A DNA stretch of 32,229 nt from assembly GCA_030373045.1 (NCBI GenBank), contig JAUCPW010000014.1, forward strand, positions 1 to 32,229, in the 5' to 3' direction. The DNA is from Candidatus Fermentibacter sp. (GTDB lineage Bacteria > Fermentibacterota > Fermentibacteria > Fermentibacterales > Fermentibacteraceae). The translations under genes were made by a program, and so were the position numbers. Below, piece after piece: positions 1 to 7,615 of the stretch (position 1 is the stretch's first letter; each line of letters opens with the position of its first letter). The notes under the pieces are model-generated. The model made no database searches, was not told the DNA's origin, and saw only the letters and a program-made list of their open reading frames with translations.

Positions 1-77
1 ACCCAGCGCTGAACCCACATGTTGTTAAATCGCGGCCGGACCGGATAAGCCCCGGGGCCGGGGGTATAAGCCAAGCC

Positions 78-99
78 CCCCGGCTCGCCGGAGCCGGGG
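78..99 (-). terminator. Hairpin downstream of the tRNA unit
   Basis: A 9-bp perfect GC-rich stem (78-86 with 91-99) encloses a 4-nt loop just after the 3' end of tRNA-Lys, read on the minus strand. It is followed by only a weak T-rich stretch (TTGGCTTAT), so it is a plausible but not textbook intrinsic terminator for the two-tRNA transcript. Bases 1-71 beyond it hold nothing I can identify. Confidence 0.55.
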
Positions 100-107
100 C
101 GCCTTCT

Positions 108-183
108 TGGTACGCCCCCCGGGGATCGAACCCGGAACCTACGGATTAAGAGTCCGTTGCTCTACCAGCTGAGCTAGGGGCGC
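108..183 (-). tRNA. tRNA-Lys (anticodon CTT)
   Basis: Read on the minus strand, this 76-nt sequence folds as a full cloverleaf. The acceptor stem is GCGCCCC/GGGGCGT, the D arm is AGCTCAGCTGGTAGAGC, and the anticodon stem ACGGA/TCCGT holds the loop CTCTTAA, giving anticodon CTT, which reads AAG (Lys). The T arm contains GGTTCGATCCC. The discriminator base is A and the CCA end is encoded in the DNA. It lies 7 nt downstream of tRNA-His and probably shares its transcript. Confidence 0.97.
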
Positions 184-190
184 AAAAGCC

Positions 191-267
191 TGGGGTGGGA
201 GACCGGACTCGAACCGGCGACCACTTGATCCACAGTCAAGGGCTCTGCCAACTGAACTACTCCCACC
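191..267 (-). tRNA. tRNA-His (anticodon GTG)
   Basis: The minus strand encodes a cloverleaf with acceptor stem GTGGGAG/CTCCCAC and an extra 5' G facing discriminator C, the G-1:C73 pair that identifies histidine tRNAs. The anticodon stem CTTGA/TCAAG holds loop CTGTGGA, giving anticodon GTG. The T arm carries GGTTCGAGTCC. The CCA is encoded. It is the first gene of the tRNA unit, starting about 12 nt downstream of a good -10 box. Confidence 0.97.
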
Positions 268-278
268 AGAGCGCACCG

Positions 279-307
279 ATTCTAGGGTGAAAACCCCGCA
301 AAGTCAA
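279..307 (-). promoter_or_regulatory. Sigma70-type promoter of the tRNA-His/tRNA-Lys unit
   Basis: On the minus strand, TTGACT (302-307) is followed after 17 nt by TAGAAT (279-284). Both boxes match the sigma70 consensus at 5 of 6 positions with ideal spacing. The expected start near 272 lies about 5 nt before the tRNA-His 5' end. The element is back-to-back with the candidate nrdR promoter. Confidence 0.8.
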
Positions 308-319
308 GAAGCGACGCTC

Positions 320-348
320 TTGACGCGGATTCCTCCACAGGATACGCT
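320..348 (+). promoter_or_regulatory. Candidate promoter of nrdR
   Basis: TTGACG (320-325) is followed after 17 nt by TACGCT (343-348). The -35 matches 5 of 6 consensus bases but the -10 only 3 of 6. Its position, about 35 nt before the nrdR start and divergent from the tRNA promoter, supports it. Confidence 0.45.
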
Positions 349-383
349 AATGCTTCCATCACCCCTGGAGCGGGCGGGAGCCT

Positions 384-839
384 ATGAGGTGTCCGAGATG
401 CGGGAGCATGGACGACAGGGTCGTCGATTCGCGCATAGTCAAGGAGGGCCGGGCCACTCGCAGGCGCCGGGAATGCCTCGACTGCGGCTACCGCTACACG
501 ACCTATGAGTTCATCGAAACCAGCTATCCTTCGGTGGTGAAGAAGGACGGCAGGCGCGAGCCGTTCGACCCCGCGAAGCTCGAGAAGGGCATAGCGCGGG
601 CCTGCGAGAAGCGGCCGGTTTCGGCCAAGCAGGTCAAGGACATAGTCGAGAAGCTCACGGCCGCCGTCGCGGAGGAGTTCCCCGACGAGGTCACCTCCGA
701 CCACATCGGCGAGTGCGTGATGGAGCTGCTGAAGACCGTCGACGAAGTGGCATATGTCAGGTTCGCGAGCGTCTACCGCAAGTTCAGGGACGTCGCCCAG
801 TTCCGCGAGGAGCTGGACGGCCTCCTGCGGTCGCGCTAG
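384..839 (+). CDS. nrdR: Transcriptional repressor NrdR
   Basis: This 151-residue protein matches NrdR, the nucleotide-sensing repressor of ribonucleotide reductase genes, in length and layout. Cys3/Cys6 and Cys31/Cys34 form the N-terminal zinc ribbon, with the basic stretch between them typical of NrdR DNA binding. From about residue 49 an ATP-cone domain follows (VVKKDGRREPFD...), which binds ATP or dATP to signal nucleotide supply. The ATG at 384 places the first zinc cysteine at residue 3, as is usual; the preceding GGGAG lies close to it. No ribonucleotide reductase gene is in the window, so its targets are elsewhere. It stands alone, separated by 125 nt from rnfC. Confidence 0.96.
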   Translation: MRCPRCGSMDDRVVDSRIVKEGRATRRRRECLDCGYRYTTYEFIETSYPSVVKKDGRREPFDPAKLEKGIARACEKRPVSAKQVKDIVEKLTAAVAEEFPDEVTSDHIGECVMELLKTVDEVAYVRFASVYRKFRDVAQFREELDGLLRSR

Positions 840-964
840 GAGCCTGCGGGCTACCTCCGGCAGGGCACTTTACTTATGAATGCCTCTGCGTTTTACGCTC
901 CCCGGAATCTGCCCGGACATACCGGTGGGCACTTCTCCCCAAGGACCGATCGATCAGGAGGGTC

Positions 965-2278
965 ATGACCAGACTGAGGACTTTCCCGGGAGGCGCGCAC
1001 CCGGACGAGTGCAAGGAACTGGCCGAGAAACGCGCGGTAAAGCGAATCCCGGCGCCTGAGACCGTCAGGGTCGCTCTCTGCCAGCATCTCGGGGCTCCGT
1101 CGACGCCCGTCGTCAAGAAGGGCGACAAGGTGACGAGGGGCCAGGAGATAGGCTCGCAGAACGGCTTCATCAGCCTGCCCACCCATTCCCCCGTGAACGG
1201 GACCGTGGCCGGGCTCGAGGAGGCCCCCCTGCCGCATCGCCGATCCGGCCCGGTCGTCGTCATAAGCACCGAGTCGGAAGGGGGCGGTCCCGCCTTCGAA
1301 CCCTGGCCCGACTTCGAGTCCCGCACGCCCGCCGAGCTGATCGAGAGGATCAAGCTCGCCGGAGTCTGCGGAATGGGCGGGGCCAGCTTCCCTACTTACG
1401 TCAAGCTCTCGCCACCGCCCGGGAAGAAGATCGACACTCTCCTCCTGAACGGAGCCGAGTGCGAGCCCTATCTGACCGCCGACCACAGGCTGATGATCGA
1501 GAGGACGGAAGATGTGGCCGCCGGCATGAGGATCCTCGCCCGCGCCCTCTGCGTCGACGATCCGGCCGTTGGCATCGAGGACAACAAGCCCGATGCGATC
1601 GAGGCCTTCGGGAAGGCCGGCATCAGGGTCGAGGTCCTGCGGGTGAAGTATCCGCAGGGCGCGGAGAAGCAGCTCATCAAGGCCGTCACGGGGCGCGAGG
1701 TCCCGGTGGGGGGCCTCCCGCTCGACATCGGCGTGGTCGTGCAGAACGTCGGCACCGCCGCGGCAGTTGCCCAGGCGGTGCGCGACGGCGAACCGTCCCT
1801 CAGGCGGATCGTCACGGTGTCGGGCGGCGGTGTGCGCGAGCCCGGCAACTTCGACGCCGCAACCGGCACCCCGTTCTCGGCGCTCATCGCCGAGGCGGGC
1901 GGGTACGGCGACGACGTCGCCAGGCTGCTCTCCGGCGGTCCCATGATGGGGCTCGCCCAGTTCACCGACGCCGTCCCCGTGACGAAGGGAACCAGCGGCA
2001 TCGTGGCGCTCACCTCGAAGGAGGCCAGGCGCCTGACCGAGGGGCCCTGCATCAAGTGTGCGAAGTGCGTGGACGCATGCCCGATGAAGCTTGTGCCGTG
2101 CCTTATCGCAGCGAACTCCGAGAACGAGAAGTGGGCCGCGGCCGACGAACTCGGCGCACTGAACTGCATGGCCTGCGGCACCTGCAGCTTCGTCTGCCCC
2201 AGCGACCGCTTCCTCGTCCACTACATCAAGCGGGCCCAGGACATGATCCGGGCCTCCAAGAGATCGAAGGAGGCGTGA
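965..2278 (+). CDS. rnfC: Rnf complex subunit RnfC
   Basis: RnfC is the peripheral NADH-binding subunit of the ferredoxin:NAD+ oxidoreductase that pumps Na+ or H+. The 437-residue protein has the characteristic start (TFPGGAHP), a glycine-rich nucleotide/FMN-binding segment GVCGMGGASFP at about 133-143, and two [4Fe-4S] motifs near the C terminus: Cys362/365/368/372 and Cys401/404/407/411. It is shorter than the roughly 740-residue E. coli RsxC, which carries a long repetitive tail, and resembles the compact form of clostridial Rnf. The frame is open much further upstream, but the ATG at 965 is preceded by AGGAGG at 956-961 and gives the family's normal N terminus. It is first in the order rnfCDGEAB; its stop overlaps the rnfD start by 1 nt. 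Confidence 0.96.
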   Translation: MTRLRTFPGGAHPDECKELAEKRAVKRIPAPETVRVALCQHLGAPSTPVVKKGDKVTRGQEIGSQNGFISLPTHSPVNGTVAGLEEAPLPHRRSGPVVVISTESEGGGPAFEPWPDFESRTPAELIERIKLAGVCGMGGASFPTYVKLSPPPGKKIDTLLLNGAECEPYLTADHRLMIERTEDVAAGMRILARALCVDDPAVGIEDNKPDAIEAFGKAGIRVEVLRVKYPQGAEKQLIKAVTGREVPVGGLPLDIGVVVQNVGTAAAVAQAVRDGEPSLRRIVTVSGGGVREPGNFDAATGTPFSALIAEAGGYGDDVARLLSGGPMMGLAQFTDAVPVTKGTSGIVALTSKEARRLTEGPCIKCAKCVDACPMKLVPCLIAANSENEKWAAADELGALNCMACGTCSFVCPSDRFLVHYIKRAQDMIRASKRSKEA

Positions 2279-3354
2279 TGGCCGAGGCGAGGACCTTCCA
2301 GCTCTCCATGTCGCCGCACTTCGGCTCGCCCCAGTCCACGCGCAGGGTGATGTACGACGTGGTTATCGCCCTGCTGCCTGCGCTCGCGGGGGCCGTGTGG
2401 CTGTTCGGATTCGGGGGGGCGCTGCTCCCCGTGCTGCTCTCGGTCGCCGCAGCGGTTGCGGCCGAGTTCGTGTGCCTGAGACTCATGGGCAGGAGCACCT
2501 CCGCCGCTCTGGACGGGAGCGCGATCGTCACCGGCATCCTGCTGGCCTACAACGTGCCTCCCGGTGTGCCCTGGTGGCTCCCCGTGCTGGGTTCCGTCTT
2601 CGCGATCGTCGTAGGCAAGCAGGCTTTCGGAGGCCTCGGCAGCAACCTGGTAAACCCGGCGCTCCTGGGCCGCGCCTTCCTGATGGCGAGCTTCCCCGTG
2701 CTCATGACTGCAGGCTGGAGTGCGCCGTTCGAGTGGAGGAACCCCTCTGCGGGCTTCGGCACCAGCGGCATACCTGCCGCGCAGGTGTCGGCCCTCCCGG
2801 AAGCCGACGCGGTGACTGGCGCCACGCCGCTGCGTGCTTGGAAGGACTCGTTCGGCATTGACGAACACGAAGGCGCAGCGGTACGCGAGAACCTCTCCAC
2901 GCCCGGAACGTACATGAACCTCCTCACCGGCAGGCGTGGGGGCTGCATCGGCGAGACTTCCATCGTACTGCTGCTGCTCGGCGCCCTGTACCTGTTCGTG
3001 AGGAAGGTGCTGGAATGGAGGATCCCCCTGGCCTACCTCGGGGCGGTCGCCCTGTTCGGCTGGATACTCGGCGGCCCCGGATTCCTCGAGGGCGACGCCC
3101 TCTTCAGCGTCCTCACCGGCGGCGCGGTGCTGGGCGGCTTCTTCATGGCCACCGACATGGTGACAAGCCCCGTGACCCGCAGGGGCAGGATCATCTTCGG
3201 CATCGGCGCCGGCCTCATCACCATCATCATCCGGAGATGGGGCGGCTATCCCGAGGGCTGCTCGTACTCGATCCTCCTCATGAACCTCGCCACACCGCTC
3301 ATCGACAGGTTCACGAGACCCAGGATGCTCGGGGAGGTGCGGAAACATGCGTGA
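2278..3354 (+). CDS. rnfD: Rnf complex subunit RnfD
   Basis: RnfD is an integral membrane subunit of the Rnf pump that carries covalently bound FMN. The 358-residue product is strongly hydrophobic with many membrane segments and begins with the family-like SPHFGSPQSTRRVMYDV. The flavinylation motif TGAT lies at residues 180-183, with Thr183 the expected FMN-linked residue. The ATG overlaps the rnfC stop by 1 nt, so translation is probably coupled. The C terminus overlaps rnfG by 8 nt. Confidence 0.96.
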   Translation: MAEARTFQLSMSPHFGSPQSTRRVMYDVVIALLPALAGAVWLFGFGGALLPVLLSVAAAVAAEFVCLRLMGRSTSAALDGSAIVTGILLAYNVPPGVPWWLPVLGSVFAIVVGKQAFGGLGSNLVNPALLGRAFLMASFPVLMTAGWSAPFEWRNPSAGFGTSGIPAAQVSALPEADAVTGATPLRAWKDSFGIDEHEGAAVRENLSTPGTYMNLLTGRRGGCIGETSIVLLLLGALYLFVRKVLEWRIPLAYLGAVALFGWILGGPGFLEGDALFSVLTGGAVLGGFFMATDMVTSPVTRRGRIIFGIGAGLITIIIRRWGGYPEGCSYSILLMNLATPLIDRFTRPRMLGEVRKHA

Positions 3355-3937
3355 GATGCTCAAGCTGGGCTTCATACTCATGGCGATGAGCCTGCTCTGC
3401 GCGGCCGCCCTCGGCTACGTGAACGGCCAGACCGAGGAGCGCATAGCCGCCCAGAGGGAGCAGGCCAAGGCGGACGCCATGCTCTCCATTTCGGCTTCTC
3501 TGGGGGACAGCCTCTCGTTCGATTCCCTCGCCGTGCCGGGCCTCGGGAACCCATACGCCGAGACCGGCCGCGAACTGGCCGTCGTCGAGGTGCTCTCGGG
3601 CGGACAGAGGGTCGGCTACGTGTTCACCGCCTACCGCAAGGGCTATTCCAGCGTCGTCGAGACGATGGTCGCCCTGGACACCGCAGGCACCGTGGCCGGA
3701 AGCACCATCATCTACCAGTCCGAGACCCCGGGCCTCGGCACGAGGTACGCCTCGCCCGACTGGCTGGGGCAGCTCGCGGGCCTGGACGGCGCCGCGGTCG
3801 CCCTCGAGAGGGACGGCGGGGACATCAGCGCCGTGACGGGTGCAACCGTCACAGGCCGGGCCGTCACGGGCTCGGTGGCCGACGGGGTTGCCGCCCTCGG
3901 GCAGGCCGGCCTCTTCGGTGACGGAGGTGCGGAATGA
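3347..3937 (+). CDS. rnfG: Rnf complex subunit RnfG
   Basis: RnfG is the second covalent-flavin subunit of Rnf, anchored by one N-terminal helix with its FMN domain outside the cytoplasm. The 196-residue product has a hydrophobic helix at about 6-24 followed by a soluble domain. The FMN attachment motif TGAT is at 164-167, with Thr167 the likely modified residue, followed by the VTGRAVTGSV stretch typical of the FMN_bind domain. The ATG lies inside the end of rnfD, and its last four bases (ATGA) contain the rnfE start. Confidence 0.95.
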   Translation: MREMLKLGFILMAMSLLCAAALGYVNGQTEERIAAQREQAKADAMLSISASLGDSLSFDSLAVPGLGNPYAETGRELAVVEVLSGGQRVGYVFTAYRKGYSSVVETMVALDTAGTVAGSTIIYQSETPGLGTRYASPDWLGQLAGLDGAAVALERDGGDISAVTGATVTGRAVTGSVADGVAALGQAGLFGDGGAE

Positions 3938-4542
3938 GCCTCTGGAAGGACTTCAGCAACGGGTTCTACACCGAGAACCCCATCTTCAGGATCACTCTCG
4001 GCATGTGCCCCTTCCTGGCGCTCAGCACGTCGATGGAGAACGCCGTCGGGATGGGGGCGGCGGCCACGTTCGTCCTGATCTGGTCCAACGTGGCCATCTC
4101 GGCTCTCCGCAACGTGATACCCGACAAGATCCGCATCCCGTGCTACATCGTCTTCATCGCCACGTTCGTCAGCCTGGTCGACATGGTGATGGCCGCCTAC
4201 GCGCCGGCCCTCCACAAGTCGCTCGGGATCTACATCCCTCTCATAGTTGTCAACTGCATCATACTTGGCAGGGCCGAGGCGTTCGCCAACAAGAACACCG
4301 TCCTCAGCTCCCTGCTCGACGGCATAGGCATGGGGATAGGCTTCACGCTCGCGATGGCCCTGATGGCAACGATCCGCGAGATACTCGGCAGCGGCTCCTG
4401 GTACGGGTTCAACATCCTCGGCCAGGCCTACGCGAACCAGCCGATCCTGATAGCCATCCTCCCGCCCGGGGCCTTCGTGCTCATGGGCTTCGTCCTGGCG
4501 GCCTTCGCCGTCATCGACCGCAGGAAGGAGCGCGCGGCATGA
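3934..4542 (+). CDS. rnfE: Rnf complex subunit RnfE
   Basis: RnfE is one of two homologous six-helix membrane subunits that form the core of the Rnf pump and, by analogy with Nqr/Rnf structures, share an intramembrane [2Fe-2S] cluster with RnfA. The 202-residue protein has the family motifs GMCPFLALSTS with Cys25 and PLIVVNCIILGRAEAF with Cys108, the two cysteines expected to ligate that cluster. Length and hydrophobicity are normal. Start and stop overlap rnfG and rnfA by 4 nt each. Confidence 0.96.
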   Translation: MSLWKDFSNGFYTENPIFRITLGMCPFLALSTSMENAVGMGAAATFVLIWSNVAISALRNVIPDKIRIPCYIVFIATFVSLVDMVMAAYAPALHKSLGIYIPLIVVNCIILGRAEAFANKNTVLSSLLDGIGMGIGFTLAMALMATIREILGSGSWYGFNILGQAYANQPILIAILPPGAFVLMGFVLAAFAVIDRRKERAA

Positions 4543-5180
4543 CACACTCGCTGCTGCTCGCATCGGCGGTGGGAGCCGCCTCGCAGGGCGGAGGAAGCAG
4601 CTTTGCGCAGGTCATGGGCCTGATCATTGGCGGCATCCTGATAAACAACTATGTGCTGTCGCGCTTCCTCGGCATCTGCCCCTTCCTCGGGGTCTCGAAG
4701 CAGCTCGACTCGGCCCTGGGCATGGGCGCCGCGGTGGTCTTCGTGATGGCGATGACGGCCGCGAGCTGCTACGCCCTGTGGCAGCTCCTGCTGGTGCCCC
4801 TGCACCTCGAGTACCTGAGCACGATAGTCTTCATCCTCATCATAGCCGCGCTGGTGCAGTTCGTGGAGATGGTGCTGCTCAAGTTCAGCCCGGCGCTCTA
4901 CAGGGCGCTCGGGATCTACCTCCCGCTCATCACCACCAACTGCGCGGTGCTCGGCGTGGCGGTCCTGAACAAGGACGCTGGCTACAACCTCGGGCTGGGC
5001 ATCGTGAACGCGGTCGCCGGCGCCCTGGGTTTCGCCCTCGCCCTGATCCTCATGGCCGGGCTCCGGGGGAGGCTCGAGTTCTCGAACACGCCCGACGCCA
5101 TGAAGGGCAAGCCGATCACGTTCATCCTCGCAGGCGTGATGTCGATAGCCTTCCTGGGCTTCGCAGGGCTGGGGGTGTGA
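4539..5180 (+). CDS. rnfA: Rnf complex subunit RnfA
   Basis: RnfA is the homologue and partner of RnfE in the membrane core of Rnf. The 213-residue product carries NNYVLSRFLGICPFLGVSK (Cys47) and LPLITTNCAVLGV (Cys135), the counterparts of the RnfE cluster cysteines. It has about 20 extra N-terminal residues compared with the usual roughly 193. The ATG at 4539 sits in the ATGA overlap with rnfE, which argues that this is the true start despite the extension. The frame is open far upstream only because of high GC. The gap to rnfB is 1 nt. Confidence 0.95.
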   Translation: MTHSLLLASAVGAASQGGGSSFAQVMGLIIGGILINNYVLSRFLGICPFLGVSKQLDSALGMGAAVVFVMAMTAASCYALWQLLLVPLHLEYLSTIVFILIIAALVQFVEMVLLKFSPALYRALGIYLPLITTNCAVLGVAVLNKDAGYNLGLGIVNAVAGALGFALALILMAGLRGRLEFSNTPDAMKGKPITFILAGVMSIAFLGFAGLGV

Positions 5181-5181
5181 C

Positions 5182-6237
5182 ATGACGCTCCAGTCCATCG
5201 TCGCCCTTCTCTCGCTGACCTCGCAGACCCCTTCCGCCAGCGACGTGGCCTATCCCGCCGTCCTGCTCGGAGCCACCGGCCTCGTTCTCGGGATCGGGCT
5301 GGCAATAGCCGCGAGAAAGCTCGCGGTGAAGAAGGATCCTCTCGTGGAAAAGCTCGAACCCCTCCTGCCGGGCGCCAACTGCGGAGGCTGCGGATTCCCG
5401 GGGTGCAGCGGGTTCGCTGCCGCCCTCGCCCGCGGCGAGGCCCAGCCGAACGCCTGCGTGGCCGCCAACCCAGCCACCGTCTCGGCGCTCGCCGGAGCCC
5501 TCGGGGTCGAGATTCAGGACTCCGTGAAGAGGATCGCCATGGTGAGATGCAACGGAGGCCACTCGGCCGGAACCGCGTTCGGCTACGACGGTCCGCGGTC
5601 GTGTGCGTCCGCCTTCATGGTGATGGGCGGGGAAAAGTCATGCAGGTTCGGATGCCTGGGCATGGGCGACTGCGTGAAGGCCTGTCCGTTCGGGGCGATC
5701 CGCATCGGCGAGAACGGCGTCCCCGTCGTGGACGCCGCGAAGTGCACGGGCTGCGGCAAATGCACCAGGACCTGCCCCAAGCGGCTGATACTGCTGTGGC
5801 CGGAGAACCGGCAGGTGGTCGTGGCGTGCAGCAACCGTGACAGGGGGCCGACCGCCCGGAAGGCGTGCGCCGTGGCCTGCATCGCCTGCGGCAAGTGCGA
5901 GAAGGCGTGCCCGGTCGACGCCATCACGGTGGCCGACAACCTGGCCTCGATCGACCCGGAGAAGTGCATCAACTGCGGGCTGTGTGCCACGGTTTGCCCG
6001 ACCGGGGCTGTCGTGGACAGAGCTCCGGCCAGGCCCGGGGCCTTCATCGACAACGAGTGCATCGGCTGTACGATCTGCGCGAAGGTCTGCCCCGTGAACG
6101 CCATCTCGGGCGAGCCGAAGTCGAAGCACGCAGTCGACCGCGACAAGTGCGTCGGGTGCGGACTCTGCGCCCCGAAGTGCCCCAAGAAGGCGATCCGCAT
6201 GCTCGGAGCCCTCTCCTACACCAGGGAAGGGGCCTAG
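5182..6237 (+). CDS. rnfB: Rnf complex subunit RnfB, extended polyferredoxin form
   Basis: RnfB is the ferredoxin-facing electron entry subunit of Rnf. After one membrane helix (about 24-44), Cys67/70/75/92 form the N-terminal cluster motif CxxCx4Cx16C specific to RnfB. Five canonical CxxCxxCxxxC motifs follow, beginning at Cys188, 233, 262, 293 and 323, plus an atypical one at Cys154/158/164/168. That predicts up to seven [4Fe-4S] clusters in 351 residues, against three in the roughly 190-residue E. coli protein. Extended RnfB of this kind is known from clostridial Rnf complexes. The gene ends 1 nt before selA. Confidence 0.95.
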   Translation: MTLQSIVALLSLTSQTPSASDVAYPAVLLGATGLVLGIGLAIAARKLAVKKDPLVEKLEPLLPGANCGGCGFPGCSGFAAALARGEAQPNACVAANPATVSALAGALGVEIQDSVKRIAMVRCNGGHSAGTAFGYDGPRSCASAFMVMGGEKSCRFGCLGMGDCVKACPFGAIRIGENGVPVVDAAKCTGCGKCTRTCPKRLILLWPENRQVVVACSNRDRGPTARKACAVACIACGKCEKACPVDAITVADNLASIDPEKCINCGLCATVCPTGAVVDRAPARPGAFIDNECIGCTICAKVCPVNAISGEPKSKHAVDRDKCVGCGLCAPKCPKKAIRMLGALSYTREGA

Positions 6238-6238
6238 G

Positions 6239-7615
6239 ATGGCGGGCGGGGATCTCAGGAGCCTCCCCGCGGTCAACGACCTGATCGAACTCATCTCGCA
6301 GAGCGTCCCCGGCATCCCCCACGCAATGGCCAGGCGGGCCGCGAGAACTTCGCTCGACCGCGCCAGGGCCGCGATCAGGGACGGCGCAGAGCAGTCGAGG
6401 GACGTGCGCGCCGACGCGGTGGAGGAGGCCCTTTCGCTCACCCGCACGAGCCTCGGCCCGGTGATCAACGCCACAGGCATCGTGCTCCACACCGCATTCG
6501 GGCGGGCCGCCCTGCCCCCCGCGGCCGTGGAAGCCCTCCAGTCGGCCGCGAAGGGCTTCTGCAGCCTGCAGTGGGACTGGGAGGCCGGTGCGCGGGGCGA
6601 CCGCGACGCCCACGTCGAAGGCCTGATCTGCGAACTGACCGGCGCCGAGGCCGCCACCGTCGTGAACAACAACGCGGGGGCGACCCTCCTCTCGCTGGCC
6701 GCCCTCGCCCAGGGCCGCGAGGTCGTGGTGTCGAGGGGCCAGCTCGTCGAGATAGGCGGGTCCTTCAGGATACCCGACGTAATGAGGCAGAGCGGTGCTG
6801 TGATGCGCGAGGTGGGCTGCACCAACCGCACTCATCTCCGCGACTACAAGGCCGCGATAACCCCTGCCACCGCACTCCTCCTCCGGGTCCACCCCTCCAA
6901 CTACCGCATCAGGGGCTTCTCCTCGGAGGTGGCACTGGAGGATCTCGTCGCACTCGGAGCCGGATCGGGCATCCCGGTCATGGACGACCTGGGGGCCGGC
7001 TCCCTCGTCGATCTCTCGCTTTTCGGCCTTCCCCAGGAGCCCACCGTACCCATGAGCATCAGAGCGGGCGCCGCCATCGTGACGAGCTCGGGCGACAAGC
7101 TCATCGGGGGCCCGCAGGCGGGGATAATCGCCGGCAGCAGGGACCTGGTGTCGATCGTGAGGAAGCATCCCCTCGCGCGGGCCCTCCGGGTATGCAAGCT
7201 CACACTCGCGGCCCTCGAGGCAACTCTCAAGGTCTTCCTCGAGGACCCGGAATACATCGCCATGCACCATCCCGTCTACTCGATGCTCTCGGCCGACCTC
7301 GAGAAGCTGGGCGAGGCCTCCAGGGCCCTCCTCGACAGGCTGCATCTTCCATCGGGATGCTCCGCGTCGGAATCCGCGATGGACAGCTTCGTCGGCAGCG
7401 GGGCCCTGCCCGACTCGGCCATCCCCTCGCGCGGGATCGTCATCGATTCGCCCGACTGCGGAGCCCTGGCCGCCATCCTTCGCAGGCGGAGCCCGGCTGT
7501 TGCCTGCAGGCTCGAGAATGGCAGGCTCCTCCTCGATCTCAGAACTGTCTTCCCGGACGAGCGCGAGGCGCTCGCCCGCATGCTCGACGAGGCGGCCGGG
7601 GCCCTGTGGGGGTAG
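6239..7615 (+). CDS. selA: L-seryl-tRNA(Sec) selenium transferase SelA
   Basis: SelA is the PLP enzyme that converts seryl-tRNA(Sec) to selenocysteinyl-tRNA(Sec) using selenophosphate. The 458-residue protein is of normal length. It has the N-terminal domain beginning [12 protein letters not shown], the [16 protein letters not shown] segment, [36 protein letters not shown], and the PLP lysine Lys287 within [13 protein letters not shown]. Its ATG lies 1 nt after the rnfB stop and its end overlaps selB by 10 nt, so it looks like the seventh gene of the rnf operon. selD and the tRNA(Sec) gene are not in the window. Confidence 0.96.
   Translation: MAGGDLRSLPAVNDLIELISQSVPGIPHAMARRAARTSLDRARAAIRDGAEQSRDVRADAVEEALSLTRTSLGPVINATGIVLHTAFGRAALPPAAVEALQSAAKGFCSLQWDWEAGARGDRDAHVEGLICELTGAEAATVVNNNAGATLLSLAALAQGREVVVSRGQLVEIGGSFRIPDVMRQSGAVMREVGCTNRTHLRDYKAAITPATALLLRVHPSNYRIRGFSSEVALEDLVALGAGSGIPVMDDLGAGSLVDLSLFGLPQEPTVPMSIRAGAAIVTSSGDKLIGGPQAGIIAGSRDLVSIVRKHPLARALRVCKLTLAALEATLKVFLEDPEYIAMHHPVYSMLSADLEKLGEASRALLDRLHLPSGCSASESAMDSFVGSGALPDSAIPSRGIVIDSPDCGALAAILRRRSPAVACRLENGRLLLDLRTVFPDEREALARMLDEAAGALWG

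Noticed and set aside
840-964. Possible promoter before rnfC (TTTACT at 869 and TTTACG at 892)
   Set aside because: The spacing is right, but the -10 matches only 3 of 6 positions; too weak to annotate. The rnf operon still probably has a promoter in this gap.
1459-2277. Long upstream extension of the rnfD frame
   Set aside because: The extension is arginine-rich and lies wholly inside rnfC; the ATG at 2278 gives the normal RnfD N terminus.
3015-3389. Small plus-strand frame with a histidine-rich run inside rnfD
   Set aside because: The histidines come from reading CATCATCAT-like codons of rnfD isoleucines out of frame.
6571-7605. Upstream extension of the selB frame (and similar ones before murE, murF, murG and the Wzc-like gene)
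   Set aside because: These are out-of-frame readings of the preceding gene; the chosen starts give standard family N termini and short overlaps.
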